Part shown: positions 50,013-57,064 of the stretch, in pieces
How the letters are laid out: every line of letters begins with the position of its first letter
Position numbering within the stretch: position 1 is the stretch's first letter
DNA from: Pseudobacteriovorax antillogorgiicola
GTDB lineage: Bacteria; Bdellovibrionota_B; Oligoflexia; Oligoflexales; RGVZ01
Reading direction: 5' to 3'
NCBI GenBank assembly: GCA_945898195.1
Contig: CAMDHM010000001.1
Location: 157,647 to 221,646, forward strand
Length of the DNA: 64,000 nt
The notes under the pieces: generated by a model
The model's input: only the letters and a program-made list of their open reading frames with translations
What the model was told of the DNA's origin: nothing
The model's database searches: none
Made by a program: the position numbers and the translations under genes

Positions 50013-52252
50013 AGGCGCATATTAGTTATTTAATTGGTTTGGTTGCAGCTGTTGCTACTGCAATGTCTCTCGCAGGTGGCAAGGCAACGGACGTGGATCG
50101 AACAAAAAAGCCAAATGTCCTGATTTTTCTATTGGATGATGTTGGGTTTGGTCATCTCAGTTCTTTTGGTGGTCCGGTGAATACGCCAAATATTGATCGG
50201 GTGGCGAAGATGGGGGTGCGCTTCAATAATTTTCACACGACATCCCTTTGCTCGCCGACGAGAGCCGCTTTGTTAACGGGACGAAACCATCATTCGGTCG
50301 GAACCGGAGTGATCACAGAAATTGCCACGAAAGAGCCAGGATATACGAGCCACATTCCAAAAAATAAATTTCCAATCGTCGAGGTGCTGCGGGCGAGCGG
50401 ATATGGCACAGCGGCCTTTGGCAAATGGCACAACACTCCTCTGGATCAGCTGAGAGGAATTGAATCCAAACATGATCAATGGCCAACCGACATGGGCTTT
50501 GAACATTTTTATGGTTTCATGGCTGGCGACGTGAGTCAGTGGGAGCCAACCGTTTGGGATGACACAAATCCCGTCAATCCCGAGGTGAAAAATCCAGGCT
50601 ATCATTTTTCGGTTGATATGGCTGATCAAGCCATTCGCTGGTTGGATGGGCAAAAGGTGGCGGCTCCTGAAAAACCGTTTTTCCTGTATTTTGCAACTGG
50701 CGCTGCCCATGCTCCCCATCACGCCCCCCCTGAATATATTGCGAAATATAAAACAAGGTTCGATCAAGGCTGGGACAAGGTTCGCGAAGAGACCCTTGAA
50801 CGTCAGAAGGCAATGGGTGTCGTCCCGCCAGCAACGCGACTGAGTGACCGCCCAGACGAAATCCCAGCATGGGATACCCTAAGCTCAGACGAAAAGCGAC
50901 TTTACACAAGAATGCAGGGGACGTTTGCGGGCTATTTGGAGCATGCCGATGCGCAGTTTGGGCGTGTTCTCGCTGAAATTGAGCGCAACGGAGAACTGGA
51001 TAACACGATCATTTTGATCACCTCCGATAACGGTGCAAGCGGCGAAGGGGGTTTGCATGGGAGTATTAACGAGAACCTGGTTTTTAACGGGATTCCCGAT
51101 AACCTTGATGCCAATTTGGCGCACATTGAGGATATCGGAACCAAAAAGACGTATAACCATTATCCAGCCGGTTGGGCATTGGCGGGTAATACCCCCTTTC
51201 GCTACTGGAAACAGTCGTCCCATGAGGGTGGTGTCCATGATCCAATGATCCTTGCTTGGGCAAATCAGGTTCGGGATCCTGGTGCAGTCAGAAATCAATT
51301 CACTCATGTGATCGATATTGCGCCGACGCTGCTTGAATTGACTGGCGTTACAATGCCGGAGAAGGTTCGTGGGGTTGTTCAGGCGCCAATGGAGGGTGTC
51401 AGTTTCGTTAAATCTATAAATGATCCAAGAGCACCCACGGAAAAAAAGGTTCAGTATTTCGAGATGCTTGGCAATCGTGCCATTTGGGCCGATGGCTGGA
51501 AAGCAAGTGCATTTCATGGCCGAATGCCTTGGGATACCACGACTTCAAATCCTGATTTTGATAACGATAAGTGGGAACTCTTCAAGCTGGATGATGATTT
51601 TTCGGAAGTGGACGACCTTGCCGCAAAGTTTCCGGATAAGCTTGAAGAACTGCGGTCGCTTTTTGAGAGTGAGGCTCAAAAATATAATGTTTATCCCTTG
51701 GATGATTCGACTTCCAATCGGATTGCCAGCACGTACCGCGATATTTTTGCCGGGGTGAGGCAATTCAACTATGAGCAGGGCGATATTCAGATTTCCGAAG
51801 CTGCGTCGCCACCTGTAAAAAATAAATCTCATAAAATAACAGCTGTTTTACAGGTCCCAGAAGGCGGTGCTGATGGAGTGCTGGTGGCATGTGGCGGACG
51901 CTATGGAGGATATTCTGTCTTTGTGCAGAATAAGCGCATCCATTATGTGCACAATTTTCTCGGAGAGGCCGAATATCTTATTGTGGCGGGAGAAGATCTG
52001 CCGGAAGGACCAGTTACCGTTAGGTTCGAGTTTATCAAGACAGGCGAAAATCAGGGGAAAGGAATTCTTTTTATCGATGGGAGAATGGTCGGCAGTGGGT
52101 CTATTGCGCGTACCGTCCCGAACATCTTTGGTATCGCAGAGACATTTGATGTTGGTGAAGATTCTGGCTCGCCCGTCACCGATGCTTACGCCGCACCCTT
52201 TACTTATGGAGGCAAACTGAAGTCGCTTCAGGTGGACCTGATCGATGATTAA
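50009..52252 (+). CDS. type I sulfatase (arylsulfatase-like)
   Basis: Periplasmic or secreted sulfatase, 747 aa, with a signal peptide (ISYLIGLVAAVATAMSLAGG). Calcium-site Asp residues are in NVLIFLLDDVGFGHL. Cys81 in LCSPTRAALLTGR is the residue turned into formylglycine. Other active-site pieces are AFGKWHNTP, FATGAAHAPHHAP, and TSDNGASGEGG with the Asp-Asn metal pair. After the catalytic domain an extra C-terminal region of about 150 residues (from about 590) looks like a beta-sandwich carbohydrate or lectin domain. The natural substrate, a sulfated glycan or aryl sulfate, is unknown. It is coupled to the upstream formylglycine-generating enzyme. Confidence 0.93.
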   Translation: MKAHISYLIGLVAAVATAMSLAGGKATDVDRTKKPNVLIFLLDDVGFGHLSSFGGPVNTPNIDRVAKMGVRFNNFHTTSLCSPTRAALLTGRNHHSVGTGVITEIATKEPGYTSHIPKNKFPIVEVLRASGYGTAAFGKWHNTPLDQLRGIESKHDQWPTDMGFEHFYGFMAGDVSQWEPTVWDDTNPVNPEVKNPGYHFSVDMADQAIRWLDGQKVAAPEKPFFLYFATGAAHAPHHAPPEYIAKYKTRFDQGWDKVREETLERQKAMGVVPPATRLSDRPDEIPAWDTLSSDEKRLYTRMQGTFAGYLEHADAQFGRVLAEIERNGELDNTIILITSDNGASGEGGLHGSINENLVFNGIPDNLDANLAHIEDIGTKKTYNHYPAGWALAGNTPFRYWKQSSHEGGVHDPMILAWANQVRDPGAVRNQFTHVIDIAPTLLELTGVTMPEKVRGVVQAPMEGVSFVKSINDPRAPTEKKVQYFEMLGNRAIWADGWKASAFHGRMPWDTTTSNPDFDNDKWELFKLDDDFSEVDDLAAKFPDKLEELRSLFESEAQKYNVYPLDDSTSNRIASTYRDIFAGVRQFNYEQGDIQISEAASPPVKNKSHKITAVLQVPEGGADGVLVACGGRYGGYSVFVQNKRIHYVHNFLGEAEYLIVAGEDLPEGPVTVRFEFIKTGENQGKGILFIDGRMVGSGSIARTVPNIFGIAETFDVGEDSGSPVTDAYAAPFTYGGKLKSLQVDLIDD

Positions 52253-52349
52253 TGGTCGCGTTTTGTTTGTGTCCAAGGGGTTTCTGGCGCTTTGTTTGCA
52301 TCGAGTGCCGGTGTGGTTATGTCGAGAACCTTCGCGGAGGAAATGTTGT

Positions 52350-53114
52350 ATGGGAATCAGAAGAATGGTGTTGAGCGGTGTTGGTGCGAGTGTTTTTTTT
52401 ACGGGGTCACTTGGCTATGCCGCCGAGCCCGCCGTTGAGCCTAGGGTCACTGAGGTTCTAAAGAAAATGGTCAATTATTTCCAAGGTGCAGAGAGCCTTT
52501 CTTTTAAGGCGATCGCAGTTACCGAGGACGTGTCTTCGACGTTGCAGAAACTTCAGCTCGATACATCTATGGAAGGTGTCATCCAGCGACCAAATAAAGT
52601 GTATTTTAAAAAGTCAGGAAATGAGCAAGCTTCGCTTTGGTATGATGGGCAGACGGCGACGATCCTTGATCGTAAAACGAACAAATACGCGAAGGTCGCT
52701 GTTAACGGCGACTTGCATGCTTTAGTTGCGAAACTCGATGAACTCGGCATTGAGACGCCATTTGCTGGCCTTCTAGATAAGGGTATTTTGCAGCATGTGG
52801 AGAAGCATGTTTTTAAAGGGGACTACTACGGCGCGACGGAGGTCGATGGCACTCCCACAATTCATTTAGCCTTTCGACAAGACTCTGTGGATTGGCAGCT
52901 TTGGACGGATGCAGCAACCGGAGCTCCAAAAAAAGTTGTCATTACTTCGAAAATGCTAGCAGCTGCTCCTGAGCATATGTTGCTGTTTAAAGAAGCAATC
53001 GTGAACTCTGCGGCGATTCAAGAGGCAGCCTTCGAAGCGCAGATACCTGCTGATGCAACGGAAGTTCGGATGCAATCGGATGAATCAGCCGCCCTTCGTC
53101 ATTCAGCCTGGTAG
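52350..53114 (+). CDS. DUF2092-family periplasmic protein
   Basis: A 254-aa protein with a signal peptide (MVLSGVGASVFFTGSLGYAA). The start is ATG 52350, with CGGAGG 9 bases upstream. The mature part matches the DUF2092 pattern: a helix (VLKKMVNYFQGAESLSFKA), strands with VIQRPNKVYFKKSG and ASLWYDGQTATILDRKTNKY, and then HLAFRQDSVDWQLWTDAATG. The fold is probably LolA-like. Function unknown; members often lie beside sulfatases and small secreted Gly/Tyr-rich proteins, as here. 97 bases after the sulfatase stop. Confidence 0.75.
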   Translation: MGIRRMVLSGVGASVFFTGSLGYAAEPAVEPRVTEVLKKMVNYFQGAESLSFKAIAVTEDVSSTLQKLQLDTSMEGVIQRPNKVYFKKSGNEQASLWYDGQTATILDRKTNKYAKVAVNGDLHALVAKLDELGIETPFAGLLDKGILQHVEKHVFKGDYYGATEVDGTPTIHLAFRQDSVDWQLWTDAATGAPKKVVITSKMLAAAPEHMLLFKEAIVNSAAIQEAAFEAQIPADATEVRMQSDESAALRHSAW

Positions 53115-53123
53115 GAGGATCTC

Positions 53124-53546
53124 ATGGGAAACAAAATGATTATGCTATTTTGCTTTATTTTTTTGGGTCTAGCGTTGAGCCCTACGGAGGCGTCTGCGTT
53201 TCGTGGTGGCGGTGGATTTGTTCGCGCCTCGACTACGTACCGTCCGGGGGTTGGGGTAACGAGGTCAACGACTGTGGCCGCGGGTCGTTATCATACGCCT
53301 GCGGTCTTGCCTGCTTACCGACCTGGCCTCGCTTATCCTGGGGTTGCAGTTCGTACTGCGCGGAACGTTGCTCGTCGGGTCGCCTATCGGACGGCTGCCG
53401 GATATAGCTATTACTACGGCGCTCCGATTTACGTGCTTCCTTCGCCTTCTTGTGAGGCGGTTATCTGGGAAGGGATGTCGGTCTACAACTGCGCAGGAGT
53501 CATGTATTTGTACGAGGATTCGCAGTACTACCCTCTCGAAGGATGA
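53124..53546 (+). CDS. small secreted Gly/Tyr/Arg-rich protein
   Basis: A 140-aa protein with a good signal peptide (IMLFCFIFLGLALSPTEASA). The mature part starts FRGGGGFVRAS and is rich in Arg, Tyr, Ala and Gly, with PAYRPGLAYPGVAVR and the tail SVYNCAGVMYLYEDSQYY. Two Cys near the C-terminus could pair. TAGGAGG precedes the ATG, and the gene starts 9 bases after the DUF2092 stop, so it belongs to the sulfatase cluster. Function unknown; likely a cell-envelope protein. Confidence 0.7.
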   Translation: MGNKMIMLFCFIFLGLALSPTEASAFRGGGGFVRASTTYRPGVGVTRSTTVAAGRYHTPAVLPAYRPGLAYPGVAVRTARNVARRVAYRTAAGYSYYYGAPIYVLPSPSCEAVIWEGMSVYNCAGVMYLYEDSQYYPLEG

Positions 53547-53576
53547 GCTTTAAAGCCTATATTTTTTTATGGTACG

Positions 53577-53609
53577 AAAAAAAGAGCCTCCGCAATATTG
53601 CGGGGGCTC
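53577..53609 (-). terminator. intrinsic terminator of the original tRNA-Ser transcript
   Basis: On the minus strand GAGCCCCCGC pairs with GCGGAGGCTC around AATATT (one bulged or G-T position), followed by seven T. It lies 58 bases beyond the CCA of the tRNA-Ser 3' half and points the same way, as expected for the terminator of the intact tRNA gene before it was split. Confidence 0.85.
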
Positions 53610-53667
53610 ACGGTGAAGGAATCAAAATGATCAAGGCTCATCAAAGATGACGCGATGTGAAATGGTG

Positions 53668-53728
53668 TGGCGGAGAGAGTGGGATTCGAACCCACGATAC
53701 GCGTTAACGTATACTAGATTTCGAGTCT
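53668..53728 (-). pseudogene. 3' half of split tRNA-Ser(CGA), with encoded CCA
   Basis: Read on the minus strand this piece starts in the anticodon loop (CTCGAAA, anticodon CGA). It continues with the 3' anticodon stem TCTAG, the long variable arm (ATACG paired with CGTAT), the T arm (GTGGG-TTCGAAT-CCCAC), the acceptor strand TCTCTCC, discriminator G and CCA. The sequence upstream of the loop is not tRNA: an acceptor partner GGAGAGA is missing and the adjacent stem pairs CCAGA with TCTAG imperfectly. The missing 5' half lies at 57070-57108. No mature tRNA can come from this piece alone. Confidence 0.9.
53719..53728 (-). repeat. left attachment core
   Basis: AGACTCGAAA on the minus strand, one of two copies. 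It covers the last bases of the 5' anticodon stem and the whole loop of the tRNA-Ser(CGA). The flanking bases differ between the two copies, so the identity is exactly 10 bases. Confidence 0.85.
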
Positions 53729-53987
53729 GGTGTTTTCAACCACCCGAAAATGCAGTTCGGACAGGGCGGGTAAAGTGGGGTCCGCGTGTGGGGTTACCTG
53801 GGGCTATTTTACAAAGTTAACTTTGGGATAAAGTCGGGATGAGAGAATAAAAGCCAGGCTGGAGTCTTAGAATGCCTGTGTTTCAAAGGGTTAGACCCGA
53901 AATTAACGATTTCTCTCAATATTCCGTTGTGTTATCACATGCCGGTGAGTGGGCCCATGCGGGCCGCTGAGTGACAGGAAGTGTTCG
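53729..53987. other. left end of the element, no gene
   Basis: Contains TTTTC and GAAAA at 53733-53737 and 53746-53750 around an eight-base loop. On the minus strand the loop reads GGGTGGTT. This imitates a tRNA D arm placed next to the 3' tRNA half and can mislead tRNA finders; it may instead be a recombinase arm site. The remaining about 230 bases hold no recognisable gene. A promoter for the DUF433 gene must lie here, and CAGGAAG at 53975-53981 is its ribosome-binding site. Confidence 0.5.
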
Positions 53988-54242
53988 ATGGGAAATGAAG
54001 AACCTCAAACATACAAAAGCTATAGCTATATCGTTAGCCACCCAGACCTATTAGGCGGCAAGTTAACTATCAAGGGTACGAGGATCTCCGTGTCCCATAT
54101 CCTTGAGTGCCTGGCTGCCGGAATGACAGTAGCGGATATCAACGAGAGCTTTGAAACCAACTTTACCCAAGACGTAATCAACGAAGTGCTTAAAGCGGCA
54201 TCGGAAGTTACAGCGGAGCCGGCGATTGCGGCTGTTGGTTGA
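53988..54242 (+). CDS. DUF433 protein, putative antitoxin
   Basis: An 84-aa protein starting at ATG 53988 behind CAGGAAG. It matches the DUF433 pattern: VSHPDLLGGKLTIKGTRISV, then HILECLAAGMTVADINESF and DVINEVLKAASE, a small helix-turn-helix-like fold. DUF433 genes are very often paired with DUF5615 (Mut7-C/PIN-like) genes and are thought to act as the antitoxin and autorepressor. Its stop lies inside the next gene, with a 17-base overlap, as in typical toxin-antitoxin operons. First gene of the element. Confidence 0.85.
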   Translation: MGNEEPQTYKSYSYIVSHPDLLGGKLTIKGTRISVSHILECLAAGMTVADINESFETNFTQDVINEVLKAASEVTAEPAIAAVG

Positions 54243-54567
54243 TCATAATCTCCCGCCTGGGGTTGTAGGCCTTCTGAACGAGAGCGGCTTTGTGTCGTCA
54301 ACCGCCACAAGCAAAGGCTGGTCGGCACTTACCAACGGCCAGCTTATTGCGGTTGCCGCCCAAAATGGCTTCGAAGGAATCATCACAAAAGACATTCGGC
54401 TCCATCTTGATGGCGAAGTGTCTCTTCGCAGGTTTCCTACATTTGCAATTGTGATTGTTAGGTTGCCACAGCTGAAGAAACGCCAGTATTTGGAGCGTTT
54501 CGCTGCCGAGCTAGATCAGAAAAAGCTGCTACCGGCTGCGGGTAAGATTATTTCTTGGCCATCCTAG
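54226..54567 (+). CDS. DUF5615 PIN-like protein, putative toxin
   Basis: A 113-aa protein. MRLLVDHNLPPGVVGLLNESG opens with the first PIN-like acidic residue (Asp6), and GFEGIITKDIRLHL supplies the second (Asp in TKD). Both are typical of DUF5615/Mut7-C domains, which share the PIN nuclease fold. The start is TTG 54226, with GGAG eight bases upstream. With DUF433 it forms a likely two-gene toxin-antitoxin unit, which could stabilise the element after integration. Nuclease activity is not established for most members. Confidence 0.8.
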   Translation: MRLLVDHNLPPGVVGLLNESGFVSSTATSKGWSALTNGQLIAVAAQNGFEGIITKDIRLHLDGEVSLRRFPTFAIVIVRLPQLKKRQYLERFAAELDQKKLLPAAGKIISWPS

Positions 54568-54601
54568 AGATGGCATACCGCTGAATCTTTAGGGGTAAGC
54601 A

Positions 54602-55471
54602 ATGACTGAAACTCCGACCGAACTTTTGAAACAAGTATCTTGGGAAAAGCTTGAAGAATGGGCAGGCAGCCGCTCAGTCGGGCGCGGTGAACGGTACCAA
54701 CGCGGTGGCCGAGTGAAAAACATGCGCGTGACTTCCAAGGATGACGATGATCTCCGGAATCTCAAGAACCCTGCATATGACGATGACGCGATTGAGGATG
54801 ATGATTTAGATAGCAACGACGGTGACGACGCTGATTATCATGAACAGCCGTCTCCACGCGCATCGTTGGCGAGAAACTCGAGACCCAAAGGGGGCCTTGC
54901 CGGCGGTAATGTGAGTCGGATTGTGTCGAGTCTTCGCCGTGAAATTGCAAATGTTACGTCGGAACCATCTTGGCGAAGCCATTGGTCGGACGAGGGTGAG
55001 GTCGCCGACCTTAGTCGCATTGAGAAAAATATGCAGGGATTACTGGATCAAGGTCACTACGAAGCCATGCTCCAAGTTGGCGACGAGTTGGTCGCAACCG
55101 CTATCGACTACGTTGAAACATGCGACGACGATGGCGATGTGGCGTCCCAGGTTACAGATTGTTTGAACATAGCCTTTAAGGCATTGCACGGCGGTTATGA
55201 TACTGCTGGGGCGAGTGCTATTGAAAAATCATATCCGGAACGCGCGCTAGGAATTTGGCGCCGTATGGCGGAGCATCAGATTAGCCTGACAAAGCCTTCT
55301 GCATATGAAACAGCTGTTGGTCATTTGAAACGAGTCAAAGCCGCTATGATTCGATTGGGCAAAGAGAAAGAATGGGGATCTTACCTGGCAGCGCTGCGAG
55401 ACGCTAACCATCGCAAGCCTAGATGCATTCAAGAGTTGCGCAGGCTGTCCGGGTTACGCCTCTTAAACTGA
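54602..55471 (+). CDS. SWIM-family protein lacking its zinc finger
   Basis: A 289-aa protein starting at ATG 54602 behind AGGGGTA. The N-terminus (WEKLEEWAGSRSVGRGERYQ then GRVKNMRVT) is that of SWIM zinc-finger proteins. The expected C-x-C...C-x-H finger is missing and replaced by an Asp-rich stretch of about 45 residues (DDDAIEDDDLDSNDGDDAD). The C-terminal half again fits the family: GLLDQGHYEAMLQVGDELV, CDDDGDVASQVTDCLNIAF, ALGIWRRMAEHQISLTKPSA and LKRVKAAMIRLGKEKEWGSY. It looks like a shortened family member, perhaps by internal deletion. Role unknown; it is element cargo. Confidence 0.6.
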   Translation: MTETPTELLKQVSWEKLEEWAGSRSVGRGERYQRGGRVKNMRVTSKDDDDLRNLKNPAYDDDAIEDDDLDSNDGDDADYHEQPSPRASLARNSRPKGGLAGGNVSRIVSSLRREIANVTSEPSWRSHWSDEGEVADLSRIEKNMQGLLDQGHYEAMLQVGDELVATAIDYVETCDDDGDVASQVTDCLNIAFKALHGGYDTAGASAIEKSYPERALGIWRRMAEHQISLTKPSAYETAVGHLKRVKAAMIRLGKEKEWGSYLAALRDANHRKPRCIQELRRLSGLRLLN

Positions 55472-55570
55472 TTATTGAGGCACAGGGATTGCTGTTTTGC
55501 CTTTGAAACTACTTTCCAGAATAATTTTAGAGAATCCGATTTCTACTCTGTCATCAATATAGAGAACAGC

Positions 55571-56413
55571 ATGGCTGAATCGAGAAGAATATTACTGGTC
55601 ATTACTAATTCACGAGGCGTTAGCCAAGCTTTTGTAACAGACGATCTTCGGCATCTTCTTTTAGGAGAAGCCATTCGATTGGTGCGGCGCGGCATTTTGA
55701 TCGGAGTCCAAGTTGTTGAAGTAAATGGGCGCGCCTACCTCAGAAGCAATGCCAATTCGTCGACGGAAGACAATCTTGATAGTCTTTCGGTTCCCGCTGG
55801 GAGCCTTTCTCGACAAGTCAAAGACCCTGATGACCATGATCAAGTGTCAGCGTATGCAGCAGCATACGGTAAGTTTCTAGAGATGAAGTTCGAACGAGAC
55901 GAATTACTCTACCTTGGTGGCATCGCCCGACTTCCCAAAAAAGACGTGATCAAACGACTCCGACCTTTAGCCAAAGAGATTAAAGCAGCTGCTGAAAAAT
56001 ATGATGTTGAGGTCAATCTGCTCGCGGGCATTTTGATTGATGAACTTGCACGCATGGGACCCGATGACCTTCTTGATATTTTAGGGGAATTGGGTGTCCG
56101 TGATACTACTGTTGGACTGGCGCAGGTCAAGATGTCGACGGCCAGAGACATGATTAGGAAAAAATACTATCCCGCTGATCCAGATATTTCTCAAAGCAGA
56201 CTCTACGACTTACTGACAGATGATAAAACGTCGATACAATTTGCCGCTGCGTACCTTAGGTTCATTAAAAAATTTAGAGCCGGAAGAAATTTGGGAACTT
56301 CCGCCGCAGAGGTAGCTTCTTGTTATTCTCATGGGCTCAGAGCCAAAGTTCATGAGCGAGGCAAACAAATTACTTCCAAGTTAAGAAGATTTGCTCGAGA
56401 GATTCTCGATTGA
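55571..56413 (+). CDS. DUF3892 protein with lysozyme-like C-terminal domain
   Basis: A 280-aa protein from ATG 55571; the ribosome-binding site is weak, and an earlier in-frame ATG at 55475 lacks one. Residues about 5-80 match DUF3892 (ILLVITNSRGVSQAFVTDD, YLRSNANSSTEDNLDSL). Residues about 140-280 resemble a transglycosylase/lysozyme fold: AAEKYDVEVNLLAGILIDEL with a possible catalytic Glu, then GVRDTTVGLAQVKMSTARDM, like the GxxQxxxxTA phrase of lytic enzymes. No signal peptide is present, so it may act in the cytoplasm, be exported by a dedicated system, or not be enzymatic. AT-richer than flanking chromosome. The stop overlaps the next start (TTGA). Confidence 0.55.
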   Translation: MAESRRILLVITNSRGVSQAFVTDDLRHLLLGEAIRLVRRGILIGVQVVEVNGRAYLRSNANSSTEDNLDSLSVPAGSLSRQVKDPDDHDQVSAYAAAYGKFLEMKFERDELLYLGGIARLPKKDVIKRLRPLAKEIKAAAEKYDVEVNLLAGILIDELARMGPDDLLDILGELGVRDTTVGLAQVKMSTARDMIRKKYYPADPDISQSRLYDLLTDDKTSIQFAAAYLRFIKKFRAGRNLGTSAAEVASCYSHGLRAKVHERGKQITSKLRRFAREILD

Positions 56414-56934
56414 ACTTACGATCGACAAAATTGAGAATCCTAATATTATTCATCGTTCTGAGCGTTATTGTCTGGGCGTGCAGGGCATACAACCGCTATC
56501 GTGAGGCTCGTGATTTCTTTACAGATCCCAATGATCTAACCTGGGCCAGCCAGTATTTCGACAAGAAGATTGACTTTTGCGACTCCTCCTGGAAGGAATC
56601 GGTTGTTCTAAAAAGTGGCGAAGAGGGGGGATTTATCTCGCCCAGCGGTCGCTTCAAAATCAAACCCAATCGGGAAAAAAATGAAGGCGTCGATCTGTTC
56701 TTGATCGATACTCAAACTAGCCGCAGATTTAAGGTTGAATCTACTTATTTGAGTTCTGGTGAATTCAAATGGACTAAAGATGAACATTTCCTGATTTTCT
56801 CGACTTCCATTACTAAAGATGACTGGTTCCCCGCTGAAATATTTATCAGCGACACCTCAACGGGCCGTACAATGTATTTGGGGGATTCAAAATTTTACGA
56901 ATGCGAGCTAAGACATTGGTCGGGCGGGCATTGA
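56410..56934 (+). CDS. hypothetical membrane-anchored protein
   Basis: A 174-aa protein with one N-terminal membrane segment (ILILFIVLSVIVWACRAY) and an outer domain with alternating strands (GGFISPSGRFKIKPN, GVDLFLIDTQTSRRFKVES, EHFLIFSTSITKDDW), which look like one to two WD/beta-propeller-type blades. Start is TTG within the previous stop, so it is coupled to the lysozyme-like protein and might be its immunity or partner protein (inference from layout only). Last protein gene in the element; the tRNA-Ser follows 35 bases later on the other strand. Confidence 0.55.
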   Translation: MNLRSTKLRILILFIVLSVIVWACRAYNRYREARDFFTDPNDLTWASQYFDKKIDFCDSSWKESVVLKSGEEGGFISPSGRFKIKPNREKNEGVDLFLIDTQTSRRFKVESTYLSSGEFKWTKDEHFLIFSTSITKDDWFPAEIFISDTSTGRTMYLGDSKFYECELRHWSGGH

Positions 56935-56968
56935 ATACTTCACGCCGCGTCTATCCTTAATGAATAAA

Positions 56969-57055
56969 CGGAAAGGGAGGGATTTGAACCCTCGAAGGAG
57001 TTTCCCCCTTACCAGATTTCGAATCTGGCGCATTCAGCCGCTCTGCCACCTTTCC
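56969..57055 (-). tRNA. tRNA-Ser(CGA), element-borne replacement
   Basis: Complete class II tRNA on the minus strand, 87 nt. Acceptor GGAAAGG pairs with CCTTTCC; D arm GCAGAGCGGCTGAATGC; anticodon arm CCAGA-TTCGAAA-TCTGG with anticodon CGA; variable arm AGGGGGAAACTCCTT; T arm GAGGG-TTCAAAT-CCCTC; discriminator G. CCA is not encoded (TTT follows), unlike the split host gene, where it is. Stems differ in sequence from the host tRNA-Ser, so this is a different lineage, not a copy. Its 5' end lies 14 bases beyond the host tRNA 5' half, in the same orientation, so the host transcript reads into it. It decodes UCG. Confidence 0.95.
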
Positions 57056-57064
57056 ATAATCCTG

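Noticed and set aside
53672..53763. A complete tRNA-Ser on the minus strand
   Set aside because: T arm, variable arm and anticodon fit, but no 5' acceptor strand pairs with TCTCTCC and the anticodon stem is mismatched. The matching 5' half is 3.3 kb away, so only a 3' half is called.
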